From NCBI GenBank assembly GCA_934394585.1, contig CAKRQU010000005.1, positions 1-64,000 on the forward strand: a stretch of 64,000 bases of DNA, written 5' to 3'. The notes under the pieces are model-generated. The model saw only the letters and a list, made by a program, of their open reading frames with translations. It was not told where the DNA came from and searched no databases. The translations under genes were made by a program, and so were the position numbers. This DNA comes from an uncultured Eubacteriales bacterium. Lineage in GTDB: Bacteria; Bacillota; Clostridia; Oscillospirales; CAG-272. How positions within the stretch are numbered: position 1 is the stretch's first letter; the number at the start of each line of letters is the position of its first letter. Positions 52,289 to 61,095 of the stretch are shown piece by piece.

Positions 52289-53371
52289 ATGAAAATACTT
52301 GTTGCAATGAGCGGCGGCGTTGATTCCAGCGTCGCTGCCAAGCTTCTTCTCGATGCGGGAAACGAATGCATCGGTTGCACAATGAAGCTCTACAATAATG
52401 AGGATGCGGGCGTACCGAGATCTCATACATGCTGTACACTGGACGATACTGAAGATGCGAGAAGCGTGGCATACAGGCTCGGCATGCCGTACTATGTTTT
52501 CAATTTTTCCCATGATTTCAAAAATAAAATAATAGACAAATTTGCCGCATGCTATTTCTGCGGGATTACGCCGAACCCATGCATCGATTGCAACAGATAC
52601 ATGAAATTCGACAAGCTTTTTGACCGCGCGGAAATTCTGGATTGCGACCGCATAGCCACGGGGCACTACGCGCGAACAGAATATGAAAACGGCAGATATA
52701 TTCTCAAAAAAGCGACGGATCCCGAAAAAGATCAGAGCTATGTTCTCTATTCCATGACGCAGGCTCAGCTCGCGAAAACGCTTTTTCCCCTCGGTGCGAT
52801 GAACAAAAGCGAAACGAGAGAAATCGCGAGAAAAAACGGATTTATAAATTCCGATAAGCCCGACAGTCAGGATATCTGCTTTGTACCGGACGGAGATTAC
52901 GCAAAAATAGCGGAGCTTCATGCTGGTAAAAAGGCAGCCGAGGGCGATTTTGTCGATGCAAACGGGAAAATACTTGGGCGGCATAAAGGAATAATACATT
53001 ATACGATAGGCCAGCATAAATGGCTGGGGCTTTCCCTGCCGAATAAAATGTACGTCCGCCGTATCGACGCGAAAAGCAACACCGTAGTCCTCGGAAGCGA
53101 GGCGGAGCTTTATACGAAAGAAGCTTTTGCAAACGATTTCAACTGGATTTCGGGAGAGGTGCCTTCGTCGCATTTTCGCTGTACCGCCGTTACGCGCTAT
53201 CATAAACGCGAAGCCGGCGCAGAAGTTACGCCGATAGGAAAAAACGCCGTAAAAATAGTATTCGACGAGCCGCAGAAAGCCGTAGCTCCCGGGCAGGCGG
53301 CTGTTCTCTATGACGGAGATACCGTGCTCGGCGGCGGAACGATAATAAACAACGGAGAATCGGAATTATGA
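52289..53371 (+). CDS. mnmA: tRNA 2-thiouridylase MnmA
   Basis: Thiolates U34 of Lys, Glu and Gln tRNAs. 360 residues. The PP-loop is MSGGVDSSVAA at the start, and the two catalytic cysteines are in TPNPCIDCNRYMKFD and SQDICFVPDG. GRHKGIIHYTIGQHKWLGL is the family's central block. Extra cysteines (TCCTLDD and CYFCG) are present. Sulfur would come from a cysteine desulfurase encoded elsewhere; cysK in front supplies cysteine. Overlaps rrf2 by four bases. Confidence 0.95.
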   Translation: MKILVAMSGGVDSSVAAKLLLDAGNECIGCTMKLYNNEDAGVPRSHTCCTLDDTEDARSVAYRLGMPYYVFNFSHDFKNKIIDKFAACYFCGITPNPCIDCNRYMKFDKLFDRAEILDCDRIATGHYARTEYENGRYILKKATDPEKDQSYVLYSMTQAQLAKTLFPLGAMNKSETREIARKNGFINSDKPDSQDICFVPDGDYAKIAELHAGKKAAEGDFVDANGKILGRHKGIIHYTIGQHKWLGLSLPNKMYVRRIDAKSNTVVLGSEAELYTKEAFANDFNWISGEVPSSHFRCTAVTRYHKREAGAEVTPIGKNAVKIVFDEPQKAVAPGQAAVLYDGDTVLGGGTIINNGESEL

Positions 53372-53793
53372 TTTCAACAAGAGGCAGATATGCCGTAAGA
53401 ATAATGATAGATCTCGCCGAACACCGCGGAAACGGATATATACCGCTTAAAGAAATAGCAAAAAGGCAGGAAATTTCTCTGAAATATATAGAAAAATTCG
53501 TACCGGAGCTTTCGCGCGCGGGTCTGGTGGAAAGCATTCACGGTAAAGGCGGCGGATACAGGCTTTGCCGCAATCCCGAGGATTACAACGTCGGCGAAAT
53601 ATTGCGCCTGACCGAGGGCGATATGGCGCCCGTGGCGTGCCTTTGCGACGGTGCCGAGCCGTGTCCACGCGTTTCCGAATGCAAAACTCTGCCGATGTGG
53701 CGGGATTATTATAAAATGACGCTTGATTATTTCAGGGGCATAAAGCTTTCCGATCTTGTCGGCACGCCCACCGGCGGAGATTATGTGATATAG
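53368..53793 (+). CDS. Rrf2-family transcriptional regulator
   Basis: 141 residues. The winged helix includes STRGRYAVRIMIDLAEH and SLKYIEKFVPELSRAGLV, with the wing GKGGGYRL. A cysteine group, CLCDGAEPCPRVSEC near 90-104, matches the position of the Fe-S ligands of IscR and related sensors but has four cysteines. It probably senses cysteine or Fe-S status and controls its own operon at the palindrome over the cysK start. It could be IscR-like or CymR-like; the cysteines favour IscR. Confidence 0.92.
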   Translation: MISTRGRYAVRIMIDLAEHRGNGYIPLKEIAKRQEISLKYIEKFVPELSRAGLVESIHGKGGGYRLCRNPEDYNVGEILRLTEGDMAPVACLCDGAEPCPRVSECKTLPMWRDYYKMTLDYFRGIKLSDLVGTPTGGDYVI

Positions 53794-53820
53794 AAAAAGC
53801 GTCATATAAAAATGCAAAAT

Positions 53821-53855
53821 AAAAACCGCAAAATCATTTTGATTTCGCGGTTTTT
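53821..53855. terminator. Bidirectional terminator
   Basis: AAAAACCGC/GCGGTTTTT stem with an inner AAATCA/TGATTT stem and one mismatch (53821-53855), shared by rrf2 and the convergent ADP-ribosylglycohydrolase-like gene. Confidence 0.88.
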
Positions 53856-53870
53856 GTTTTTATGTTATCC

Positions 53871-54992
53871 TCAGCCGTTGAGCTTTACGCATCTGTCTAT
53901 GACATCATTGAGCGAAAGCTTTTCATATCCCGTGAGATATGTGAGCACGGTATCATTGAAATGCTTGTACCAATGCTCGGGAATATTCTTTATTCCCACG
54001 CATGCGCCGACGATGCTGCCGACCGTAGCGCCTGTGCAGTCATTATCCAGACCGATAGCCACGCAGTTTCCTATGCACTTTGTATAGTCGTTTCCGCCGA
54101 GCATGAGGGCGAAAACTATAGCGCACATATTGTTTATGGTATGCACGGGGTGCATTCTGGGGAATTTGTCGTCGATGAGCTTGCGCGCACGAACATAGTT
54201 TGTTACCTGATCTTCGCAGGAGAAAGCCCATTCGAGAGCCTGATAAAGCTCGCTTTCCGCGGGGATCTGCTTCATAGCAGCACGAACGGCATCAAGAGGA
54301 GTTTCAGCCGTGAATGCCGCAGCTACGGCAGCCGCGCAGAACATTTCGCCGTAAATACCGTTTTTGCGGTGCGTGAGGTAAGCGTCGTTATATGCCAGCT
54401 TTGCCGCGCCTACGGGATTGCCCGCCTCGGCATAACCGAACATATCGGCACGTATAGCCGCGCCTATCCATTCCACATAACCGTTGAAGTTTGCGGCGCA
54501 TTCCGCTCTCGTTCCGGCGCGGAGCTGCTGAAGAGCTTCATCCTCTGCCGTGCAGGCGTAAGGAAGAATTTCGAGCCAGAGCTTTCCTGTATCGTCTACG
54601 GTATAATTTTTGCCGTATTTTTCGAGGAGAAGCAGGTTGAGTATCGGATATGTGATATCGTCGTCCACCGGTACGGATTTCAGATTGTCGCGCAGGTATT
54701 CCGTGCGTTTGTTTACTTTGTAATGGATATGCTCCGGATCATCCGTAATTGTCCAGAAATCCTCGGGCGGATATTTCATATTGCTGTCCAGAGCGAGCGA
54801 CTGCATGCGGGACATGGCATAAAGCTCTACGGGTATACCGAGAACACAGCCTGCAAATCTGCCTATCACGGCGCCCTTCATTCTGTCATAGAGATTATCC
54901 GGCTTTACAGCGGGGATATCTGCGCCATCGGGACGGAGCGCAAGTATTTCTTCCAGCTTGTCGGGCTGTTTTGCGTCGATGTTGTTATACAT
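53871..54992 (-). CDS. ADP-ribosylglycohydrolase-family protein
   Basis: 373 residues from ATG 54992, nine bases after AAAGGA; a TTG six codons earlier lacks a site. The family core is visible: DRMKGAVIGRFAGCVLGIPVE near 37, the acidic metal site VPVDDDITY near 107 and IGLDNDCTGATVGSIVGA near 325. It would remove ADP-ribose from proteins or small molecules, though some members have other hydrolase roles. No partner ADP-ribosyltransferase is near. Confidence 0.88.
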   Translation of the reverse strand: MYNNIDAKQPDKLEEILALRPDGADIPAVKPDNLYDRMKGAVIGRFAGCVLGIPVELYAMSRMQSLALDSNMKYPPEDFWTITDDPEHIHYKVNKRTEYLRDNLKSVPVDDDITYPILNLLLLEKYGKNYTVDDTGKLWLEILPYACTAEDEALQQLRAGTRAECAANFNGYVEWIGAAIRADMFGYAEAGNPVGAAKLAYNDAYLTHRKNGIYGEMFCAAAVAAAFTAETPLDAVRAAMKQIPAESELYQALEWAFSCEDQVTNYVRARKLIDDKFPRMHPVHTINNMCAIVFALMLGGNDYTKCIGNCVAIGLDNDCTGATVGSIVGACVGIKNIPEHWYKHFNDTVLTYLTGYEKLSLNDVIDRCVKLNG

Positions 54993-55031
54993 ATTTTTGC
55001 TTCCTTTCAAGAATAAATTTAAAGCACCTTA

Positions 55032-55060
55032 ATTATATCAGCAAACCGAGCGAAAAGCAA
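55032..55060 (-). promoter_or_regulatory. Promoter of the ADP-ribosylglycohydrolase-like gene
   Basis: Minus strand TTGCTT (55055-55060), 17-base spacer, TATAAT (55032-55037). Confidence 0.65.
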
Positions 55061-55080
55061 CTGTTTTCGCAAAAAATATA

Positions 55081-55109
55081 TTGATTTTTCCGCTCTTTTA
55101 TGTTATCAT
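55081..55109 (+). promoter_or_regulatory. Promoter of the metallophosphoesterase
   Basis: TTGATT (55081-55086), 17-base spacer, TATCAT (55104-55109), 33 bases before the start. Confidence 0.65.
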
Positions 55110-55142
55110 GTCCTCGTAAAAAACGCAAACGGAGATAAAAAT

Positions 55143-56462
55143 ATGAATAATCTTTCAAACATAGCCCGTTTTGATGAGAAAAATACGGTTTTTTCTTTCG
55201 GCGCGATATCGGATCTGCATATATATTCCGAAGATAAGGACGATATAGAAAAGCTGCGGAGCGCTGTTTCACAGCTCGTTTCGGAATCGGCAAAAACGCA
55301 CCCGCTCGATGCGATAGCGATAATAGGCGATATCGCCGACAGCGGCAGAAAGGAACAGCTCGGATATTTCAGGTCTGCTTACGAAAGCGTTCTCCCCGCA
55401 GATATAAAAACACTGCTTATCACGGGAAATCACGATTACGTGATGGGCGAATGCCTGAAGCTTTCCGATTACGAAAGCTTTTTCGGCGATAAATATTTCG
55501 GTTTCGGGATAGATACGGCGGACACGGATATATTGCTCGGCGTGCGTGACTGCCTCGTGTGCGGATATCATTTTCTTTTGATGGAGCCTGCAAATTACAG
55601 CTTCAATTCCGGATGCCCTTTCACTGAGAAAGCGATATCGTGGCTTGATACCATGCTTTCGAAGCTGACGCGTGAGGAGCCGCACAAATATATTTTCGTC
55701 GGTACGCATCCGATGATATACGACACTTGCTATGGAAGCACGCTCGACGGAGAAAGTTCTTACTGGTCTACCACGTTTCTTTCGGAAACTCTCTCGAAAT
55801 ATCCTCAGGTAATCACGCTCGGCGGTCATCTTCATTTTCCCGTAAACGACAGCCGCACGATAATGCAGGATAAATTCACCGCGCTCGGTTGCGGTTCCGT
55901 GCGATATATGGCAATAGAACGCGGCGGATATGAAAATATGGCAAGCCCCACCACGATGCGCGACAGGTATTCGATATCCACGGGACTGCTCATACAGGCG
56001 GATGCCGCGGGAAATATAAGGATAATAAAAATGTTTTTCTCCGAAAACGCAACTTACGGCGAGCCGTGGGTAATACCCGCGCCGCGTGATGATCTTTCCC
56101 ATCTGATTCCGTTTTCCCGTGCGCGCGCAGATAAAAATGCCGCACCGGAGCTGCCGCAAAACGCGGTTTCCGTTTCGGCGGGCGAAAACGGCGCAAAGGA
56201 GTTTTATTTTGCGGCCGGAAGCGATGACGAATACGTTCATCATTATACGGCGGAGCTGAAAAACGCCTCCACGGGAGAAAGCATAAAAACATATAAAATA
56301 CTTTCCGATTTTTACCGCCATGCGGATTTTGCCGATATGAAAAAAAGCTATGGCGGCTATTCCCTGCCGGAGCTTGAAAAAGGAGATTATATCATCGTTC
56401 TCACCGCCATCGACGCATGGGACGCAAAAAGCGAGCCGCAGGAATATAAATTTTCGATATAA
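55143..56462 (+). CDS. Calcineurin-like metallophosphoesterase
   Basis: 439 residues. All five metal-binding blocks are present: ISDLHIYSE near 22, IGDIADSG near 61, ITGNHDY near 97, VGTHPM near 187 and LGGHLHFP near 223. The C-terminal 120 residues look like a beta-sandwich. No signal peptide is visible, so it is probably cytoplasmic. Substrate unknown. Single-gene unit. Confidence 0.88.
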   Translation: MNNLSNIARFDEKNTVFSFGAISDLHIYSEDKDDIEKLRSAVSQLVSESAKTHPLDAIAIIGDIADSGRKEQLGYFRSAYESVLPADIKTLLITGNHDYVMGECLKLSDYESFFGDKYFGFGIDTADTDILLGVRDCLVCGYHFLLMEPANYSFNSGCPFTEKAISWLDTMLSKLTREEPHKYIFVGTHPMIYDTCYGSTLDGESSYWSTTFLSETLSKYPQVITLGGHLHFPVNDSRTIMQDKFTALGCGSVRYMAIERGGYENMASPTTMRDRYSISTGLLIQADAAGNIRIIKMFFSENATYGEPWVIPAPRDDLSHLIPFSRARADKNAAPELPQNAVSVSAGENGAKEFYFAAGSDDEYVHHYTAELKNASTGESIKTYKILSDFYRHADFADMKKSYGGYSLPELEKGDYIIVLTAIDAWDAKSEPQEYKFSI

Positions 56463-56491
56463 AAAACGGCACTCATCCGAGTGCCGTTTTT
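56462..56491. terminator. Bidirectional terminator
   Basis: AAAAACGGCACTC/GAGTGCCGTTTTT stem (56462-56474 with 56479-56491), loop ATCC, shared with greA. Confidence 0.92.
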
Positions 56492-56495
56492 CGTT

Positions 56496-57002
56496 TCAAT
56501 AAGCGCTTATATTCAGCGATTCATCATCCTTGCCTTTTTCTATATTGCGTATCACCACGTAATATGAATAAGTCGGATTTACTTCTATCAGCACACGATC
56601 GCCGACCTTTTTGCCAATCACGGCTTTGCCGAGCGGAGATTCCTTGCTGATATAGCCGGAAAGAGAATCCTGCCGCAGTGTGGTGACGAGCACTATATCC
56701 ATTTCCTCGTCGTCCTCCTCTATATAGAGGCGTACTTTATCGAAAAGCCCCACTGTATCGGCACTTTTCGAACCGGTGGAAACTATCACTGCGGTATTTA
56801 TCATCTGCTGTAAATAGTTTATTCTGCTGTTGTTGCGCGAGAGATCGCGCTTTGCCGAGCGGTATTCGAAATTTTCGCTGAGATCGCCCAGTTCACGCGC
56901 GTGGCGCAGAGCCTCCTTCAGCTTCGGCGTGAGGACGGTTTTGCGATATTCTATTTCCTCGCGCATTTTCTTTATATCAACAGCAGTCAGTTCATCATGC
57001 AT
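56496..57002 (-). CDS. greA: Transcription elongation factor GreA/GreB family
   Basis: 168 residues. The N-terminal coiled coil carries the acidic tip GDLSENFEYRSAKRD, which reaches into the RNA polymerase channel to trigger transcript cleavage. The C-terminal FKBP-like domain has SPLGKAVIGKKVGDRVLIE. It is slightly longer than GreA (about 158), with a short tail. Last gene of the mgtE-lplA-peptidase-greA unit, 23 bases after the peptidase. Confidence 0.92.
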   Translation of the reverse strand: MHDELTAVDIKKMREEIEYRKTVLTPKLKEALRHARELGDLSENFEYRSAKRDLSRNNSRINYLQQMINTAVIVSTGSKSADTVGLFDKVRLYIEEDDEEMDIVLVTTLRQDSLSGYISKESPLGKAVIGKKVGDRVLIEVNPTYSYYVVIRNIEKGKDDESLNISAY

Positions 57003-57025
57003 AAAAAATCAGCTCCGTTTCGTTT

Positions 57026-58309
57026 TCACGCTTCAAAGAAAGCGCGGAAAAGCTTTACCATATAGTAAACATCGTCGCTTCCGCCGAATTCGCGCACGGA
57101 ATGCATCGCCAGCATCGGATTTCCTATATCGACTACATTAAGCCCGTATTCATAAGATATGATGGGACCTATCGTGCCGCCGCCGCGCGCATCGCTGCGG
57201 TTATTGAACTGCTGGTAAGGTATATCATTCTTTTCACAGATATTTTTGAAAAATGCCGTGCCTTTCGGCGATGTCGCATAGCTCTGTCCCGTAGCCAGCT
57301 TCAGCACAGGACCTTTGTTGAGCTTCACGGGGAGATTCGGCTCTGCCTTGGAAAGATACGACGGATGCGAAGCATGCGCCATATCCGCGGAAAATACCGT
57401 GGATTTTGCAAATGCGCGATATTTATCCTCGGCGCTGTAGCCGAGCTTTTCGCATATTCTGTCAACTATCTGGAGAAGCGTATTCGACATGGCTCCGCGA
57501 TCGGAACGCGAGCCTATTTCCTCGTGGTCGAAAATCAGCGCTATATCATTTGTCCCTTTGTCCCCGCTCTCGCAGAGTCCGTCGATAATGCAGAAAGCAA
57601 GCGAAGCATCATCGAGTCTGGGCGCGGAAATAAATTCGTCGTCGAGCCCGACAAAGCAGCTCGGAGCCGCTTCATACAGACCGAGCTCATAGCTGAGTAT
57701 ATCTTCCTCCGCTACGCCGATATGATCGGCGAGAAATTTTGTAAATTTCGTTTTGCCGTCGTCGCTCTGGGCAAAAAACGGGCACATTTCAGTCTGAATA
57801 TTGAATTTTGCGCCGTTATTTACATCGTTTACCACATGAATTGCCGCGCTCGGTATCTGAACCACGGGCTTTTTTATATCCACATTCACGGCGCGGCAGC
57901 CGTCGGCATTATCCGCCTTTACATAAACCCTGCCGGCTACGCAAAGAGGTCTGTCCAGCCACCCGTGCACGATAAGACCGCCATAGCCCTCGAGAAGCAG
58001 GCGCTCATATCCGGAATCCATCGTGGAAGGTACTGTTTTTATGCGGAATCCGGGCGAATCATGATGCGCTCCGCCTATGCGGAAACCGTCCTCGCGGGGA
58101 TCGCCCGAAATGCGGAATGCCGCTATCTGCGTGCCGTTTTTCTTTATGTAATACAGCTGCCCTTTTTCAAAATCCCATTTTCCGTCTTCGCAAAGCTCCT
58201 TTGCTCCCGCCGAAACAAGCATTTTTTCCAGTGCATCCACCGACTGATACGGCATCGGCGCTTCGTCTATATATTTCAGAAGCCTTTTTGCATACTCTCT
58301 TTTTTCCAT
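57026..58309 (-). CDS. M18-family aminopeptidase
   Basis: 427 residues. Zinc-ligand and catalytic motifs are seen: GGAHHDSPGFR near 78, DEFISAPRLDD near 223, FDHEEIGSRSDRGA near 258, FSADMAHASHP near 305 and MLAMHSVREFGG near 403. It removes N-terminal, often acidic, residues from peptides in the cytoplasm. Gaps of 28 and 23 bases to its neighbours indicate an operon. Confidence 0.94.
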   Translation of the reverse strand: MEKREYAKRLLKYIDEAPMPYQSVDALEKMLVSAGAKELCEDGKWDFEKGQLYYIKKNGTQIAAFRISGDPREDGFRIGGAHHDSPGFRIKTVPSTMDSGYERLLLEGYGGLIVHGWLDRPLCVAGRVYVKADNADGCRAVNVDIKKPVVQIPSAAIHVVNDVNNGAKFNIQTEMCPFFAQSDDGKTKFTKFLADHIGVAEEDILSYELGLYEAAPSCFVGLDDEFISAPRLDDASLAFCIIDGLCESGDKGTNDIALIFDHEEIGSRSDRGAMSNTLLQIVDRICEKLGYSAEDKYRAFAKSTVFSADMAHASHPSYLSKAEPNLPVKLNKGPVLKLATGQSYATSPKGTAFFKNICEKNDIPYQQFNNRSDARGGGTIGPIISYEYGLNVVDIGNPMLAMHSVREFGGSDDVYYMVKLFRAFFEA

Positions 58310-58337
58310 AATATACTCTCCTTTATCAAAGCGCGGA

Positions 58338-59354
58338 TCATACTATCAGCGCACATATTTCTTCGGGAAGTGCGCCGTAAATATATGAGGAAAGCGGCGC
58401 TTTTTCCAATATATTTATTATATCATCTTTTGCCGCGGTTGTCAAACAAAGCTTTTTTTCCAGTTCTTCTATCGGGCGTGTACCGAAAAAATCGCCCGAA
58501 AAGCTTATGCTTTTTATCGCGGAAGGCTTGCCGACCTCGCGCAGAAATTCCGTATTCACGCAAACCTTGCCGAAATCAAAGCGTTTTTCTTTTTTTGATG
58601 CCTCCCCACCGATGCGCGCGCCGAAAAGCCATTCTTCCGAAGCGTATTTTTCCCGAGCGAGCCTTTTTATTTCTTCTGTTTCTTCTGCTGTGAGCATATG
58701 CGGCTCCGCGCCGTTTTTTATGAAATATTCTTCGAGATACAGCTTGAAATCCTCGGGCGTCATATCGGAAAATCCTGGCAAAAGATGGTCGCGCAGATTG
58801 GTCACGCGGCTTTTCACGCTTTTTATCCCTTTCGATTGCATTTTTTCGGGGTCTACATTCAGCGCACCCGAGAGATACGACATATCCGCAGAAAAAAGCA
58901 ATGTCCCGTGGTGCATCAGTTTTGTTTTTCCGCCGTATTCGAATGCGCACGCCGCCGTGCCGGAAAATTTTCTGCCGTCCGGAACAACGAGATCGTTTCT
59001 TCCGGAAAGAGCGGCTTCTATTCCGAGTCCGGCAAGCGCATTTATCACAGGTCGGCAGAAGTGCGCAAAGTTTATGCCGTCGCCCTGCGAAGCGGGAGTG
59101 ATGAATGTGTAATTTACATTGCCGAGATCGTGAAAAACCGCGCCTCCGCCCGTCAGACGGCGGACTGTTTTTATGCCGTGAGATGCGGTGAAATCAAAAT
59201 TCACCTGCTCGCGTGCATTTTGATTTTTGCCTATAATAACGGCAGGCTCATTTTGCCAGAGCATTATCACCGGCTCGCATGAGGTGCGAAGCAGATATTC
59301 TTCCGTCGCCATATTTATATACGGCTCGGTATTTGTATTTCGTATCAGAATCAT
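58338..59354 (-). CDS. lplA: Lipoate-protein ligase A
   Basis: Attaches lipoate to the H protein or to 2-oxoacid dehydrogenase subunits. 338 residues. The lipoate/ATP loop VRRLTGGGAVFHDLGN near 64-79 and the N-terminal NMATEEYLL and VIIGKNQNA blocks are intact, with a C-terminal accessory domain. No lipoylated target is encoded in the window. It lies between mgtE and the peptidase. Confidence 0.94.
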   Translation of the reverse strand: MILIRNTNTEPYINMATEEYLLRTSCEPVIMLWQNEPAVIIGKNQNAREQVNFDFTASHGIKTVRRLTGGGAVFHDLGNVNYTFITPASQGDGINFAHFCRPVINALAGLGIEAALSGRNDLVVPDGRKFSGTAACAFEYGGKTKLMHHGTLLFSADMSYLSGALNVDPEKMQSKGIKSVKSRVTNLRDHLLPGFSDMTPEDFKLYLEEYFIKNGAEPHMLTAEETEEIKRLAREKYASEEWLFGARIGGEASKKEKRFDFGKVCVNTEFLREVGKPSAIKSISFSGDFFGTRPIEELEKKLCLTTAAKDDIINILEKAPLSSYIYGALPEEICALIV

Positions 59355-59382
59355 ACAGCGGTTTCCTTAAAAATCAAAATCG

Positions 59383-60726
59383 TTACAGTCCGAGTATTCT
59401 CGAAGCGAATGCGAAATAAAGCGAAAGCGATATCGCATCCACGAGAGTGGTTATCAGCGGGCTTGCCATTACCGCGGGATCAAATTTCAGTTTTTTTGCG
59501 AGGAGGGGCAAAAGACATCCCACCACTTTCGCCACGCAAACCGTAAAGAAAAGCGTGAGCGCCACCGTGAGCGATACAGCTACGGTTTCTCTGTCGACAA
59601 ACTTGACTTTCAGAAAAACAACGGGAGCGAGCGTAGCGGCGCAAAGAAGCGAAACGCGGAATTCCTTCCAGAATACGCGCAAAGCGTCTTTCGGCGAGAT
59701 TTCTCCCATGGAAAGACCGCGTATCACGCTTACGGAAGCCTGAGAACCCGCATTTCCGCCCGTATCCATCAGCATGGGGATAAATGCCGTGAGCGCGACG
59801 CATGCGGCAAGCGCGTTTTCAAACGAGCTTATTATGCGTGACGTGACCGTGGCGGAAATCATGAGAAGCAAAAGCCACGGTATGCGTTTTTTCCATATTT
59901 CGAAAACGCTTGTTTTTATATACGGCTTTTCGGAAGGCGAAATAGCAGCCATTATTTCCATGTCCTCTGCCGCTTCCTCCTGCATAACGCCTATGGCATC
60001 ATCGAAAGTGACTATGCCGACGAGGCGCATTTCCGTATCGACCACGGGAAGCGCAAGCAGTCCGTATTTGCGTATGGTTTCGGCTGCTTTTTCCTTATCA
60101 TCGTGCGTGAAAACGGATATCACATGCTGCTCCATTATGTCCTCTATCTTTGTATCGGGAGAGGAAAGCAGCATTTTCTTTACCGTTACAATGCCGACAA
60201 GACGCCTGTTTTCCGTCACATAGCAGGTATATACCGTTTCTTTGTCCACGCCTTCGCTTCTTATTCTGTCAAAAGCCTCGGAAACGGTGTAGTTTCTTTT
60301 CAGGCTGACGTATTCGGGAGTCATTATGCTTCCCGCGCTGTCATCGGGATAAAGAAGCATTTCGTTTATCATGCGCCGCATATCGGGAGAAGCGTTTTTC
60401 AGTATTTTCGCCACCACCGTAGCGGGCATTTCGGATATAATATCCACGGTATCGTCCACATAAAGCTCGTTTACCGTGTCGCGCAGCTCTTTATCCGAGA
60501 AAATCTCGATGAGCTTGCGCTGTTTTTCGCTGTCCAGTTCCACAAAAACCTCCGCCGCCTTTTCTTTCGGCAGCAGACGGTAAACCAGCGCCGTATCGCG
60601 CATGGAAAGCTCGCCGAGCGCCTCCGCTATATCAACGGAGTTTATTTCACTCAGCATGGCGGCGAGCGCGCGGATATCTTTTTCCTCGCACAGCCGTGTT
60701 ATTTTTTCACAAATATTTTCTTCCAT
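59383..60726 (-). CDS. mgtE: Magnesium transporter MgtE
   Basis: 447 residues. The N-terminal MgtE domain of helical repeats (about 1-125) precedes a CBS pair (about 130-255) that senses cytoplasmic magnesium. Five membrane helices follow, with the pore motif PMLMDTGGNAGSQ near 320 and PLITTLVDAISL near the end. It heads the minus-strand unit and has a leader of about 240 bases. Confidence 0.95.
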   Translation of the reverse strand: MEENICEKITRLCEEKDIRALAAMLSEINSVDIAEALGELSMRDTALVYRLLPKEKAAEVFVELDSEKQRKLIEIFSDKELRDTVNELYVDDTVDIISEMPATVVAKILKNASPDMRRMINEMLLYPDDSAGSIMTPEYVSLKRNYTVSEAFDRIRSEGVDKETVYTCYVTENRRLVGIVTVKKMLLSSPDTKIEDIMEQHVISVFTHDDKEKAAETIRKYGLLALPVVDTEMRLVGIVTFDDAIGVMQEEAAEDMEIMAAISPSEKPYIKTSVFEIWKKRIPWLLLLMISATVTSRIISSFENALAACVALTAFIPMLMDTGGNAGSQASVSVIRGLSMGEISPKDALRVFWKEFRVSLLCAATLAPVVFLKVKFVDRETVAVSLTVALTLFFTVCVAKVVGCLLPLLAKKLKFDPAVMASPLITTLVDAISLSLYFAFASRILGL

Positions 60727-60976
60727 TTCGGTCGCCCTCCTCTGAAAAATTTACGGGCAAAACAAAAAATCGCAAATCGCCTTGCCCCGGTATTTCGGGA
60801 AGAAAGCAGCTTTGCGGGAAAAAATATACTTATTTCGCTTATTTTTGGCAAAAAGTCAGAAGCGGATATGGAATCCGCCTGCGGCATAAGAATATTTTTC
60901 CTTTAAAGAGCTACTTCGTCCGCCTACGGTATCCACAAAATTTCACCTCTGCTTTTTCTTTTTGAAATCTGCTATA
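60727..60976 (-). other. Long leader of mgtE with repeated CCGYAGGCGGA motif
   Basis: About 240 untranslated bases separate promoter and start. Two copies of CCGYAGGCGGA (plus-strand positions 60919-60929 and 60874-60884) lie 45 bases apart; the second overlaps a GCGGAT/ATCCGC hairpin (60862-60867 with 60873-60878). GGGCAA/TTGCCC forms a further stem near the ribosome site. The core of the known magnesium (M-box) riboswitch is not recognisable, so a different leader control is possible. Confidence 0.45.
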
Positions 60977-61005
60977 AGTTTACTATTATTTCCGCGCGTT
61001 GTCAA
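60977..61005 (-). promoter_or_regulatory. Sigma-A promoter of the mgtE unit
   Basis: Minus strand TTGACA (61000-61005), 17-base spacer, TAAACT (60977-60982). Confidence 0.65.
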
Positions 61006-61031
61006 TACTTTTAAGAATTTTTGATAAAATA

Positions 61032-61060
61032 TTGATTATATAAATAAAACGTGATAAAAT
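61032..61060 (+). promoter_or_regulatory. Promoter of deoB
   Basis: TTGATT (61032-61037), 17-base spacer, TAAAAT (61055-61060), divergent from the mgtE promoter. Confidence 0.65.
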
Positions 61061-61095
61061 ATATGCGGCAAAAGAATTTGTTTAAGGAGGATATT

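Noticed and set aside
57101..58693. A 530-codon plus-strand open frame over the M18 peptidase
   Set aside because: Antisense to clear M18 motifs and into lplA, no ribosome site, implausible composition.
60727..60976. M-box (magnesium) riboswitch before mgtE
   Set aside because: The conserved GGTGAGGCTCCT and CTGCTGCCC-type blocks could not be found, so the known class was not called.
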